Below, piece after piece: positions 35,021 through 43,724 of a DNA stretch of 64,000 bases. A model generated the notes under the pieces. It was not told where the DNA came from, did not search any database, and saw nothing but the letters and a program-made list of their open reading frames with translations. Both the position numbers and the translations under genes were made by a program. The DNA comes from VFJQ01 sp044226525 (GTDB lineage Bacteria > Verrucomicrobiota > Verrucomicrobiia > Chthoniobacterales > Chthoniobacteraceae). Position 1 is the stretch's first letter. Every line of letters begins with the position of its first letter. The stretch is from positions 1 through 64,000 of the forward strand of contig JBGAGV010000030.1 of assembly GCA_044226525.1 (NCBI GenBank), in the 5' to 3' direction.

Positions 35021-36117
35021 CAGAGCGACGGAAAGCGGCCTTTTGGATCGAGCGCGTTTTTCACGGCGGGAAGTTGCGGCGGCTGCACTCCGGGAAAGAG
35101 CGGGGCTTCGCCACGAAGCGTGAGTGCATTGAAGCCGGCAAAGCGCGGCTCGAACGCTGGCTGGGACACGAAGGCCACGTTGCCGCCAGCACTCACGTGG
35201 ATGCGGGCGTCGCCGAGCGCGGCATCAAGTTCGGGCAGGCGCCGGGGTGTGAGTGCCACTTTCACGAGCGTGCCGTTCGAGTGCGCCCATGAGAACTCCC
35301 GCACATTTTTCCAGAACGCCTCGGCTTCGCCCTCTGGCAGCGCGGCACCCGCAGGGAAACGCGAGAGAATCTCCGCCGTCAGTTCATCCAGCGCGGTGGA
35401 AGGACCGCCGATCCGGGCGAAGACGGCGCCGGCGGCCGCATCGAGCGCATCGAGTTCCCAGCGCGTGCCCGACATCGCCATCATCACTTCGCCCGGAGTG
35501 TCCGTCGGAATGCGCAACGTGCGGAAAGTTTCCGCGCGGGGGAAGACCTTGAACGTTATTTCCGTGAGCACGCCGTAGCGTCCGAGGCTGCCCACGAAAA
35601 ACTTCGGCACATCGAACCCCGCGGCATTTTTCACCACCTTCCCACCCAGCCGAAGGAGGCGCCCCATCCCATCGACGAATTGCACGCCGAGGATGAAATC
35701 GCGCAACCCTCCGTAGCGGAAACGCCCCGGCCCGCTCAGCCCGCTCATCACGGTTCCGCCGAGGGTTGCGCCCGCTTCTACAAGGAGCGGATCGAACGGA
35801 AGATACTGCCCTTTCTCCGCCAGGGTTGCGACAATATCGCGCACGGGAGTGCCCGCCAGGGCCGTGAAGGTGAATTCGCTAGGCTCGTATTCGACCACCC
35901 CGCTGAGTTGGCGCGTCGAGAGCCGTGTCACGTCGCCATCCACCTGCGAAAGGCGCGGTTTCGTCCCGGCGCCCATCGCGAGCACGCGAGGCGCGGAGCG
36001 CACCGCGTCGGCAAGTTCGGCGGGAGTAGTCGGGGCGAGAGTCATCGGCGTTCCATTGCGTGTCGCGTCGACGAGGCGCGCCATCAAGTCCGAAAGCAGC
36101 GACGTGTCGGTTGTCAT
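35020..36117 (-). CDS. glcE: Glycolate oxidase FAD-binding subunit
   Basis: A 365-residue GlcE. The PCMH-type FAD domain is seen in VLAMGAGTKPRLSQVDGD, STRQLSGVVEYEP and FTALAGTPVRDIVATLAEKGQ, with VMSGLSGPGRFRYGGLRDF downstream. GlcE contributes a second flavin domain to the GlcDEF complex oxidising glycolate to glyoxylate at the membrane (family knowledge). The gene leads a two-gene operon with glcF. Confidence 0.92.
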   Translation of the reverse strand: MTTDTSLLSDLMARLVDATRNGTPMTLAPTTPAELADAVRSAPRVLAMGAGTKPRLSQVDGDVTRLSTRQLSGVVEYEPSEFTFTALAGTPVRDIVATLAEKGQYLPFDPLLVEAGATLGGTVMSGLSGPGRFRYGGLRDFILGVQFVDGMGRLLRLGGKVVKNAAGFDVPKFFVGSLGRYGVLTEITFKVFPRAETFRTLRIPTDTPGEVMMAMSGTRWELDALDAAAGAVFARIGGPSTALDELTAEILSRFPAGAALPEGEAEAFWKNVREFSWAHSNGTLVKVALTPRRLPELDAALGDARIHVSAGGNVAFVSQPAFEPRFAGFNALTLRGEAPLFPGVQPPQLPAVKNALDPKGRFPSL

Positions 36118-36392
36118 GAGTAAAAAGCTGTCCTCCGGGGATGCTCCGATGGTGACCCTTCCTGTTCATGCCTGGATTTTGCGGCTCGCGGCGGTTGCGT
36201 AAACGTGGTCCGTCCGGCCATTCTGCCCGGACGCAGGACCGGGACCGTGCCCAGGCGACGTCAGGGAAGAAATTTTTTCGTCGGCGCTGTAAGAAATCCG
36301 GGACGATTCCGAAAGGAGGAGGTGCCCGCAATTGTCGACCGCCGGTCGGCACCGCGGCAAATACCGAAACACCACGCTGGAGCACCACTTGC
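36118..36392 (+). promoter_or_regulatory. Leader of the DNRLRE surface-protein gene: hairpin and possible leader peptide
   Basis: This 275-nt stretch has no supported long gene. It contains a hairpin, GGTGCC (36321-36326) pairing with GGCACC (36348-36353), with an inner stem GACC/GGTC (36337-36340, 36344-36347). An AGGAGG-like site at 36314-36319 precedes a GTG at 36322 that would open a 24-codon frame ending at 36396 and overlapping the ATG at 36393 of the next gene by ATGA, so it could be a short leader peptide. Spacing of that site to the GTG is short, so this is tentative. Confidence 0.3.
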
Positions 36393-37907
36393 ATGAAATT
36401 CATTCGTCCGCTCTTCACGACCGCCCTGGCCCTTGCGCTCGGGGTTTTTAGCATCACCGCCCGCGCGGAAACCTTCCAAATCACCGATGACGCCGCCGGC
36501 TCGAAGACGACCAATACGATCGCCAAGGCGGCCGGCTTGGCGACCACGCTGCCGGTTTCCTCGAAGAGCACCGCCTTCCTCCGGTTCAACGTGACCGGTT
36601 CCACCATCGTCTCCAGTGCGGTCACGGAGGCGCGGCTCGTCATCTATCTTCCGAAAGTCACGAAGCCGGGAAATCTGACGCTGAACGTCAACGCCACAGG
36701 CTTTACCGAGCTTTTCCCGACGAGGACCATTCCTTCACCGACGGTCTTCTCGAACGTCGTGACGTTTGCCGTTGCGGCGACGGAGACGAAGAGCTTCATC
36801 ACCCTCATCGTCACCAATGAGGTCAAGGCCTGGCTCGATGGCACGGTGCCGGAATTAGGGTTCAGCATCACCAGCGACGGCACGGCCAGTGTGCTTATCA
36901 GTTCCAAGGAAGGTTCGGGCAGCGGTTATCCCGCAGTGCTGGAAGTCGATGCGGCCGGCACGGGTGGCGCGGTGGCCGGGAGCGATGCGACCTTCACGGG
37001 TAACGTGTCCGCGGCGAGTGGCACCATCACCGGTTCGCTGTCCGGCGGTTCGCTGGGAGTCGGCACGACGACGCCCAGCTTCCCGATCGACGTGCAAGGA
37101 ACGGGCGATCTGGTTGTGAACCTGAACCAGACCGGTGGCGGCGGAAGCGGGGTTATCCAGACGAATCCGAATCGCAGCTTTTTCACCGGCATCTTCGGTG
37201 GAAACAATCGGTGGAGCATCTACGACGCGACGGGCGGCACTTTCCAGGAGCGCCTTACGGTGCTGGCGAATGGCAATGTGGGCATTGGGACCGGCACGCC
37301 TGGCTATAAGCTCGAAGTCGCCACCAGCTCGGCGGTGGAGATCGCGCTGCGAAGCACTTCCGCGAACGGACGCGTTTACACCCTCCAGAACAGCGATGGT
37401 GGCGCCTTGCTGGGAGATGGTTCGTTCCAGATCGTGGATCGCACGGTGAACGTCGCCCGGATGATTATCGACAAGACGGGCAATTTTGGGTTCGGGGTTT
37501 TTCCCAATGCCAGCACCAAGATCGATGTGGTGGGCACCATCCGAACCAAAGGTGACGTGAAGCTGGGCTCCACCGGCCAGCTTTTTGCCGTGGGCGGCGA
37601 GGAAAACCTGCGCACCGTTCGGGGCATCGTCAGCGTCGGCACCGGGCCGACGGTTTTTGCGGGCTCGGGCTTCACCGTGGCGCGCACGGCGGGCGCGCCC
37701 ACGGGTGCCTTCACGGTGACTTTCAGCAGCGCCTTCACGGGCATCCCCTCGGTCACGGCGAACGCGTATAGCGACCTGGCCGGCTCCGTGGCCCGCATCG
37801 TCGCCTTCCAGGATATCCAGGCGAACACGGTTTCGGTCCGGGTCTTCAACGACGCCGGCGGGTTGGTGGACCAGGCTTTCTCGTTTATCGCGATCGGTCC
37901 GAGGTAG
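36393..37907 (+). CDS. Secreted DNRLRE-domain surface protein
   Basis: A 504-residue protein. The signal peptide is MKFIRPLFTTALALALGVFS cleaved near TARA. The N-terminal part about 25-200 is a DNRLRE-type domain (TFQITDDAAGSKTTN, STAFLRFNVTGSTIVS, ARLVIYLPKVTKPG). The rest is Gly/Thr/Val-rich with phage tail-fibre-like or chaperone-type blocks (SGGSLGVGTTTPSFPIDVQG, NVGIGTGTPGYKLEV, IVRTKG-like GTIRTKGDVKLGS). It has no catalytic motif and no PEP-CTERM tail. It is probably a cell-surface or extracellular-matrix protein. A terminator hairpin follows shortly after the stop. Confidence 0.75.
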   Translation: MKFIRPLFTTALALALGVFSITARAETFQITDDAAGSKTTNTIAKAAGLATTLPVSSKSTAFLRFNVTGSTIVSSAVTEARLVIYLPKVTKPGNLTLNVNATGFTELFPTRTIPSPTVFSNVVTFAVAATETKSFITLIVTNEVKAWLDGTVPELGFSITSDGTASVLISSKEGSGSGYPAVLEVDAAGTGGAVAGSDATFTGNVSAASGTITGSLSGGSLGVGTTTPSFPIDVQGTGDLVVNLNQTGGGGSGVIQTNPNRSFFTGIFGGNNRWSIYDATGGTFQERLTVLANGNVGIGTGTPGYKLEVATSSAVEIALRSTSANGRVYTLQNSDGGALLGDGSFQIVDRTVNVARMIIDKTGNFGFGVFPNASTKIDVVGTIRTKGDVKLGSTGQLFAVGGEENLRTVRGIVSVGTGPTVFAGSGFTVARTAGAPTGAFTVTFSSAFTGIPSVTANAYSDLAGSVARIVAFQDIQANTVSVRVFNDAGGLVDQAFSFIAIGPR

Positions 37908-37949
37908 CCGACGGAAAGGGCGTTTTCAGCTAGCTCTTCCTCGCGAAAG

Positions 37950-37977
37950 GGAGCACAGCCGGGATGGGCTGTGCTCC
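37950..37977 (+). terminator. Strong hairpin after the DNRLRE gene
   Basis: An 11-bp perfect stem GGAGCACAGCC (37950-37960) and GGCTGTGCTCC (37967-37977) with a 6-nt loop (GGGATG, 37961-37966) lies 42 nt after the stop. It is flanked by CGCG pairs. There is no clean U-run directly after it, so it may terminate or stabilise the message rather than act as a textbook terminator. Confidence 0.5.
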
Positions 37978-38032
37978 TTCCGCGCGAGATTTTCGGATGG
38001 CGTTTGCCGCACGGTGCTGGCATAGAGAGGCG

Positions 38033-38776
38033 ATGCCTTCGCAGCCGCCGGGAGACGGCAATCGCCAATCCGCTTTTCCGACCACGCAATGGACGCTCGT
38101 GCAGGTGGTGCAGGGGGGCTCGCCGGAAGACGCGGCGAAGGCGATGGAGGCGATCTGCGCGGGCTACTGGTATCCCATCTACGCGTTCCTCCGGCGCAGC
38201 GGGCACGGCCTGCACGATGCGGAAGACCTCACGCAGGCGTTCTTCGCGCGGATCATCAGCGAAGAAGCGATGCAGACTGTCCGGCGGGAGCATGGTAAAT
38301 TGCGCTCGTATCTGCTCGGCGTGCTCAAGCGGGTGCTCGCCGACCATCTCCGGCACGCCCTCGCGGAAAAGCGTGGCGGCGGGCGGCCGCACGTTTCCTT
38401 CGACCAGATGGCGGCGGAAGAACGCTACGCGCATGAACCGCAGGACACGCGCGACCCCGAGTGGCTTTTCACGCGTGCCTGGGCGCATGAAATCTTCTCC
38501 GGGGTGCAGCAGAGGCTACGTATCGCCTTTACCGAGACAGGCCGCGCCGAAGCCTTTGAAGCGCTGCTCCCGTTCATTACGTGCGATACCGAACCGCCCT
38601 CCCAGCGCGACGTCGCCGAAAAGCTCGGCAAAACCGAGGTCGCTGCCGGCGTGATGATCCACCGCTTGCGCGAGAAATTCCGCACGCTACTCCGCGAGGA
38701 AGTGGCGAACACCGTGCTGACGCCAGAGGAGATTCCCGGCGAGATGGCATGGTTGCAGGAGATGCTGAGCACGTAG
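38033..38776 (+). CDS. RNA polymerase sigma factor, ECF-like (large planctomycete/Verrucomicrobia type)
   Basis: A 247-residue sigma70-family protein. Region 2 is seen in YWYPIYAFLRRSGHGLHDAEDLTQAFFAR (core-binding and -10 recognition) and region 4 in LPFITCDTEPPSQRDVAEKLGKTEVAAGVMIHRLREKFR (-35-type HTH). It is longer than typical ECF factors, as in Verrucomicrobia. The ATG at 38033 has a purine-rich AGAGAGG site just upstream. It is convergent with the Ser/Thr kinase; an ECF/kinase pairing is common in these phyla, though usually same-strand. No adjacent anti-sigma factor. Confidence 0.82.
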   Translation: MPSQPPGDGNRQSAFPTTQWTLVQVVQGGSPEDAAKAMEAICAGYWYPIYAFLRRSGHGLHDAEDLTQAFFARIISEEAMQTVRREHGKLRSYLLGVLKRVLADHLRHALAEKRGGGRPHVSFDQMAAEERYAHEPQDTRDPEWLFTRAWAHEIFSGVQQRLRIAFTETGRAEAFEALLPFITCDTEPPSQRDVAEKLGKTEVAAGVMIHRLREKFRTLLREEVANTVLTPEEIPGEMAWLQEMLST

Positions 38777-38848
38777 CGATGCTCTCCAGAGCCGAGTGGT
38801 CCGGTCGCGATGCCATTTCGATCCTCGGCTCGGGAGAGCCGAGCTACG
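38772..38848. repeat. REPIN-like element, copy 1
   Basis: Two 25-nt arms in inverted orientation (38772-38796 and 38824-38848) with the same core: CGTAGC, then a variable triplet, GCTCTCC, then GAGCCGAG. The right arm contains a perfect 8-bp palindrome CTCGGCTC/GAGCCGAG around GGGA. A second copy lies at 47110-47183. This one overlaps the stop codon of the sigma gene at one end and of the convergent kinase gene at the other, and could also act as a bidirectional terminator. Confidence 0.55.
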
Positions 38849-41156
38849 GTTGCAGCCAGCCTTCCGCTTTTTTGATCCGCTTGGTTTCCTCTGCCGATGG
38901 CTTCTCCTTTTTTCTCATCGCATCCAGCCCGCGGCTGAGCATCGCTTTCGCTTCGTCTTGTTGTGTTGGGTCAGCTTTCAACGCCGCGCCGCGCATACAA
39001 GCGATCCAATGGTGCGCCGTTTTCACGTCCCGCGCGAAATCCTCCGACGCGCCGAGTTCGTCCAGCAGGGCCAGCGCTCGTGCAGGATCAGTGAGGGTAA
39101 AACGCTCGGCTTGCTCGAGCATCGTGCGGGCAAGGGTGCTGCACGCGGCGCGCACGTCGCGGGGATCGGCGGTGGCCGTGGATTTCCGCTCCGCCACAAA
39201 CCCGCGCGCGAGCCGGAGCTGATCCTCCCATTTTCCACGCGCGGCGGCGATGCGCAAAAGCGAGTTGTAAATGTGCGGCCGCTGGTCGTCGTAAGTGGGA
39301 TAAAACTTTCGACTTTGCCGCAGGGCTTCGTTCGCGATCGGCTCCGCCTCGTCGTAGAGTCCCAGGCTCAGCATGTCGTAGCTAAGGTTGTCCAGTGTGC
39401 TGACGAGCGCCGTGCTTTCGGGGCCAAGAGCTTTTTGCAAAGCCGCCAATTCCTCGCGCCCCAGTGCCACGCATTCTTCGTGGCGGTTGGTGTTGTGCAG
39501 GATCATCTCCAGCGACCGCGGCCCGCCGAGCAGCACGGTTTTGTCGGACTGCTTCCGCCACTGCGCCACCGCGAGCCGGGCGGAGTATTCGGCTTCCTTC
39601 ACCCTTCCGAGGCGCATCAGCCCCCACGCCATTTCCCCGCGCACCGTAGCGGTGAGCAGATGATCTTCTCCGTAAAGATGCTGCCGGATGGCCAATGCTT
39701 CGGTGAAGGCATCGAGCGCTTCCTGCCAGCGCGCGAGGCCCATATTGGGCCGGGCGTGATTGTAGAGCGCACGGGCCAGCACCTCGTCGCCGCGATGACT
39801 CAGCCGCACGAGCCGCAATGCTTCGGTGGAATGCTGCAGGGCCTCCTTGAACTCGAGTGAAGAGGTGTAGGTTTCCGAAATGATCGCGTGGATTTCTGCC
39901 TGCACTTCCGGCTGGTCCGCCAGCGTGGTGCCGATGCGGGCGGCAGTCTGGTCCAGAAGTGCTCGCAGCATCGTCGCATCGCGCCCTTGCGCTTTCAGCG
40001 GCCCGGCTTGGGCGAGCACATCCCTGAGAAACACCGACACCTGCTGGCTCCTGGCACGCTCGCGCTTTTCCCGGAGATACAGCCAGGTGGAAGTTGCGAT
40101 GCCTGCGAGGAGAACCAAGAGGATGGCGGAGGCGGCGCCAACCGCGAGTTTGTTGCGCTGCGCGAAACGGCGCAGGAGGTAGCCAGCCGTAGGAGGTCGT
40201 GCGCGCACGGGCTGGCAGTCGAGAAAACACTGCACGTCTTTCGCGAGCGCGTCGGCTGATTCGTAGCGCCGCGTGCGATCGTGCTCCAGCGCCTTGATTA
40301 CGATCCAGTCGAGGTCGCCTTTCGCGTTTGGATTGAGCTTCGAGGGACGCTGCGGGTCGCGTGAGTGGTCCACTTTTCCATCCGGCCCGACCGCACGCGG
40401 CAGCTGGCCGGTGAGCAATTCGTAAAAAACCACGCCGAGGCTGTAGATGTCGGTGCGCGTATCGAGGTCGAGCCCGTGGTCTGCCTGCTCTGGGCTCATA
40501 TAAGCGGGCGTGCCGATGCGCGAACCGGCCTGCGTGACCGTGCTGTCCGTCAACGCTGCTTCGCCTGTCGCCTTCGCGATGCCGAAGTCGATCACCTTCG
40601 GCACCGGCCTTCCGTCGATCTCCGAGACGAGCAGGTTCGATGGCTTCAAGTCGCGGTGAACAATGCCCTTTTGGTGTGCGTGCTGCACCGCCTGGCAGAT
40701 CTCGACAAAGAGCTCCAGCCGCTCGGGCAAGGCCAGCTCGTGCTCCGAGGCGTAACGGGTGAGCGGCACGCCACGCACCAGCTCCATGACGAAATAGGGC
40801 CTTCCGGCCAGGGTGGCGCCCGCATCGAAAACCTTGGCGATGTTCGGATGATCGAGCATCGCCAACGCCTGCCGTTCCGCGTCGAAACGCGCGATGACTT
40901 CGCGCGTGTCCATGCCGGGCTTCACAATCTTCAAGGCCACCTCGCGCCGCACCGGTTTCGCCTGCTCCGCGCGCCAAACCGTGCCGAAGCCCCCCATACC
41001 GAGCGGTTCCAGCAGCCGGTAGCGCCCCACCTGATCGCCTTCCTTTTCCGTCGGCGGATCGGCGATGGAAAGCTTCCCCGGCAGGAACTCCGGCGCCGAC
41101 GTGGATCCCGACTCTTCGAAGAGCCCGTTCACGAATTGATGGAGTGAATCGCCCAT
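38844..41156 (-). CDS. Transmembrane Ser/Thr protein kinase with C-terminal TPRs
   Basis: A 770-residue Hanks-type kinase. P-loop GMGGFGTV (53-60), catalytic K76, HRDLKPSN (168-175) and DFG (190-192) are all intact, and the activation segment ends in TPAYMSPEQ. One TM at about 340-365 (AVGAASAILLVLLAGIATSTWLYL) places the C-terminal about 400-residue TPR-like region (LVRLSHRGDEVLARALYNHA, VALGREELAALQKALG) outside the membrane. The ATG at 41156 was chosen; the longer frame adds 43 residues without any kinase homology. It is convergent with a sigma factor, a pairing that suggests signalling to transcription. Confidence 0.88.
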   Translation of the reverse strand: MGDSLHQFVNGLFEESGSTSAPEFLPGKLSIADPPTEKEGDQVGRYRLLEPLGMGGFGTVWRAEQAKPVRREVALKIVKPGMDTREVIARFDAERQALAMLDHPNIAKVFDAGATLAGRPYFVMELVRGVPLTRYASEHELALPERLELFVEICQAVQHAHQKGIVHRDLKPSNLLVSEIDGRPVPKVIDFGIAKATGEAALTDSTVTQAGSRIGTPAYMSPEQADHGLDLDTRTDIYSLGVVFYELLTGQLPRAVGPDGKVDHSRDPQRPSKLNPNAKGDLDWIVIKALEHDRTRRYESADALAKDVQCFLDCQPVRARPPTAGYLLRRFAQRNKLAVGAASAILLVLLAGIATSTWLYLREKRERARSQQVSVFLRDVLAQAGPLKAQGRDATMLRALLDQTAARIGTTLADQPEVQAEIHAIISETYTSSLEFKEALQHSTEALRLVRLSHRGDEVLARALYNHARPNMGLARWQEALDAFTEALAIRQHLYGEDHLLTATVRGEMAWGLMRLGRVKEAEYSARLAVAQWRKQSDKTVLLGGPRSLEMILHNTNRHEECVALGREELAALQKALGPESTALVSTLDNLSYDMLSLGLYDEAEPIANEALRQSRKFYPTYDDQRPHIYNSLLRIAAARGKWEDQLRLARGFVAERKSTATADPRDVRAACSTLARTMLEQAERFTLTDPARALALLDELGASEDFARDVKTAHHWIACMRGAALKADPTQQDEAKAMLSRGLDAMRKKEKPSAEETKRIKKAEGWLQP

Positions 41157-41269
41157 CGGTTTTCGTAGAATGAAGAGCAGGCGCCGTTGGAGTCCAGCCT
41201 TTAGGCCGTTCGTTTGCGATACCCAGCCGGCTGCTGCTGAAATCACGACCGAACTCCAATCTTTTGCTG

Positions 41270-41980
41270 ATGACCGCTTACACACTTCCGCTCGATAACC
41301 CGCGCATCAAATTCGTGACGAGTTTTGCTGAACTGGCCACGGCGCCGTTTGCGGATGGTGTTAATGCCCTGTGTTGGCCGCGGATGCTGCCCGGCGATTT
41401 TGCCGAAGTGATCGCTCTTCTTCCCGTGCAGGAAGGAATCACCCCCCTCGACGATGCGCAGTTGCGCGATCTCCCCGTGAGCGCTGCCGGGCGGAGTGCC
41501 ATCGACCTCATGCTTCAAGACCAGCAACTCCTTCGCGAATATGGCCGGGAGCCGGTGCTCGATTGCATTCGCGGTTATCTTCGCGACGAAGTTCCCGGTC
41601 TGGTGCGCACGGACGTTTGTTCCTTTCATGTCGATAGCGCGCCGATCGAAGCCGACACGTGGCTCTGCACGTATCACGGCCCATCGAGCGAAGGCCTGCG
41701 CAACGAGGAGGCCATCCGCCGCGTCGATGTGCCCGAAACGCGCGCGGCGTTACTCAAGCTTTTCGCGGGCGAAGACGACGAAACCTTCGCCGAGTTCCTC
41801 CACGAAAATTGTTTCGATCTCCACTACGCCCCACTTCCGGAAGCGCGTCCGTTTATTTTCGGACTGCACAACCTGTGGCGCGTTGCCTGCGCCTACCCGG
41901 GCAGCCCCGTCCCGCCCTGCATTCACCGCGCGCCCGATACCCTGCCCGGCGATCCGCCCCGTTTGCTCCTGATCAGTTAG
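41270..41980 (+). CDS. DUF1826-family protein
   Basis: A 236-residue cytoplasmic protein matching DUF1826: RLLPGDFAEV-like RMLPGDFAEVIALLP near the N-terminus, ALCWPRML, RTDVCSFHVDSAPIEADTWLCTYHGPSSEGLRNEEAI and SPVPPCIHRAPDTLPGDPPRLLLIS at the C-terminus. The ATG at 41270 was preferred to a TTG at 41264. It overlaps the end of the convergent beta-propeller gene by 4 nt. The family is found near zinc-homeostasis GTPases elsewhere, but no such gene is adjacent, so its role stays open. Confidence 0.7.
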   Translation: MTAYTLPLDNPRIKFVTSFAELATAPFADGVNALCWPRMLPGDFAEVIALLPVQEGITPLDDAQLRDLPVSAAGRSAIDLMLQDQQLLREYGREPVLDCIRGYLRDEVPGLVRTDVCSFHVDSAPIEADTWLCTYHGPSSEGLRNEEAIRRVDVPETRAALLKLFAGEDDETFAEFLHENCFDLHYAPLPEARPFIFGLHNLWRVACAYPGSPVPPCIHRAPDTLPGDPPRLLLIS

Positions 41981-43269
41981 GGCCGGACTAACGTCTTGTC
42001 GCCGCCGATGCTGACGAGGTGTTTCTCCGTGCGGATATACATGCGTCCGCCGGCGACGGCGGGGGTGGAGTGGCAGAGTTCTTCCAGCGGGAAACGGCTC
42101 AGCACTTTGAATTGTTCGCTCGCTTCGACGACATCCACTTCGCCCGAAGTCGAGACGGCAAACAGCCGGCCATCGACCCACACGGGCGAACCAAAGAAAT
42201 TCCCGCCGACGCGTTCCTGATATTTGATCTCGCCGGTCGGGCCGTGCAGGCACGTCACGATCCCGCCGTCGCTCCACAGCCACACGTGATCGCCCACCGC
42301 CACGCCCGTCGGCACATAAGGCGCGGATTTTTTGATTTCATAAGCGAGTTCCGGTTTCCCCGTGCCTGTGGCGTCGCCGGCTTTGATCGCCACGGTGCGA
42401 TTACCGCCGCCACCGCTGCCGCAGGAGCCGAACACGATATCGCCCGCGATGAAGGGCGAACTCACACTGCGCTTGTCGAAGGCCTGATCGTATTCCCACA
42501 GCACCTTGCCGGTCTCCACGTCCACCGCGTAAATGCCGTGCCCCTGGCTATTGAAAATCAGCGAGCGTTTGCCGTCCTTCGTCTCGCGCACGCACGGCGT
42601 CGAGTAGGCCACGACCACGCTCTTGCGCGGGGTCTGCCAGACCACTTTGCCGGTCTTCGCCTCGACCGCTGCGATGAAGCTCACGCCGTCGCGGTCGCTG
42701 TCTTTCACGAATTGTTTTCCGTCCTGCTCGCCGCCGAGGATGACCTTGTCGCCCACCACGATCGGCGAAATGCCGCAGGCGTGCTGACTGACGAACGGTC
42801 CGAAATCGTGCTGCCAGAGCTGCTTCCCGTTGTGGTCCAGCGCAGTGAGGAAATAATGTTCCGGCTCGTTCCAGACGACATACACCGCCGACGCTGTCAC
42901 CGTCGGCGTGGCCGAGGCGAAGCTGTTGAACTTGTGATGGGTGAAGGGGGTGAGCGGGAAGTCGTGCTTCCACAGGGTCTTGCCGTCTGCCGTGCTGAGG
43001 CAGAGCACGCTGAGGCCGCCCGATGCGTCGCCCGTGGTGGTGAGGAAAAGGCGGTCGCCCCAGATGACGGGCGAGGAATGGCCGACGCCGGGGAGTTCGA
43101 CCTTCCAGTTGATGTCCGCGGCGGTGAGGTCCGTCGGGATGGTTTTGGCGTGGCTGACGCCGGTGCCGTTCGGGCCGCGGAATCGGGTCCATTCGTCCTG
43201 CGCCGATGCGTGCGAGTGGAGCCCAGCGAGCGCGAGGGCGGTGAAGCAGAATGAGCGGAGGAAGGTCAT
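41977..43269 (-). CDS. Secreted PQQ-type beta-propeller protein
   Basis: A 430-residue protein with a signal peptide (MTFLRSFCFTALALAGLHSHASA). The repeat pattern is WTRFRGPNGTGVS, then DGKTLWKHDF, NGKQLWQHDFG, TGKVVWQTPR, TGKVLWEYD and TGEIKYQERVGGN, the W-motif blades of a PQQ/BamB-like 8-bladed propeller. No catalytic PQQ-dehydrogenase signature was seen, so it is more likely a structural or binding propeller. These outer-membrane or periplasmic propellers are common in Verrucomicrobia. Confidence 0.8.
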   Translation of the reverse strand: MTFLRSFCFTALALAGLHSHASAQDEWTRFRGPNGTGVSHAKTIPTDLTAADINWKVELPGVGHSSPVIWGDRLFLTTTGDASGGLSVLCLSTADGKTLWKHDFPLTPFTHHKFNSFASATPTVTASAVYVVWNEPEHYFLTALDHNGKQLWQHDFGPFVSQHACGISPIVVGDKVILGGEQDGKQFVKDSDRDGVSFIAAVEAKTGKVVWQTPRKSVVVAYSTPCVRETKDGKRSLIFNSQGHGIYAVDVETGKVLWEYDQAFDKRSVSSPFIAGDIVFGSCGSGGGGNRTVAIKAGDATGTGKPELAYEIKKSAPYVPTGVAVGDHVWLWSDGGIVTCLHGPTGEIKYQERVGGNFFGSPVWVDGRLFAVSTSGEVDVVEASEQFKVLSRFPLEELCHSTPAVAGGRMYIRTEKHLVSIGGDKTLVRP

Positions 43270-43475
43270 GGGGTTTCTTTGGCAGAGAGTCCGGGGGGAG
43301 GCAATGCTCGGTGCGGAGGGTGAAGGTGAATGAGTGCCCCCTCGCCACGCGTCCCTTCTCCTTGCAACTCTCTCACTGCGTTTACAGTTTTCTTGGCCCT
43401 CGAAGGAGCATCCGGGATGTTTGCTCGAATAGATTTCGGCTCGACCGACCTAAAAATGTGCTCGAGAAGAATGCG

Positions 43476-43724
43476 ATGAATGATCCGTATCGTATTGCGC
43501 AGCGGGCAGTCGCAGACTTAAAAGCTGCAACTCGCCAGATACTCGCATCTGCTCCCGACGATGGTTTATCCAACGCCGTGATTGGGCGTTTCTTGGGGAT
43601 TTATTCCTCTCATTCAAATCAGGAGGGGCACATCTCACGGAGCATTCTAGGAATGCTTGAAGCCGACGGCGTAGCCCGGCAAGACCCTACGACGAAACGC
43701 TGGCATCTTCGCAAAGAGGATTAA
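43476..43724 (+). CDS. Small conserved protein, possible winged-helix-like fold
   Basis: An 82-residue protein with ATG at 43476 preceded by a GAGAAG site. It has the look of a small helical DNA- or RNA-binding protein: AQRAVADLKAATRQILASAP, then AVIGRFLGIYSSHSNQEGHISRSILGMLEADG, which reads like a helix-turn-helix plus a wing (ARQDPTTKRWHLRKED). I recognise the pattern from small uncharacterised proteins but cannot name the family. It precedes the decaying MITE islet. Confidence 0.55.
   Translation: MNDPYRIAQRAVADLKAATRQILASAPDDGLSNAVIGRFLGIYSSHSNQEGHISRSILGMLEADGVARQDPTTKRWHLRKED

Noticed and set aside
36118..36392. A riboswitch in the leader of the DNRLRE gene
   Set aside because: No consensus of c-di-GMP, cobalamin, TPP or other common riboswitches was found; only a simple hairpin is seen.
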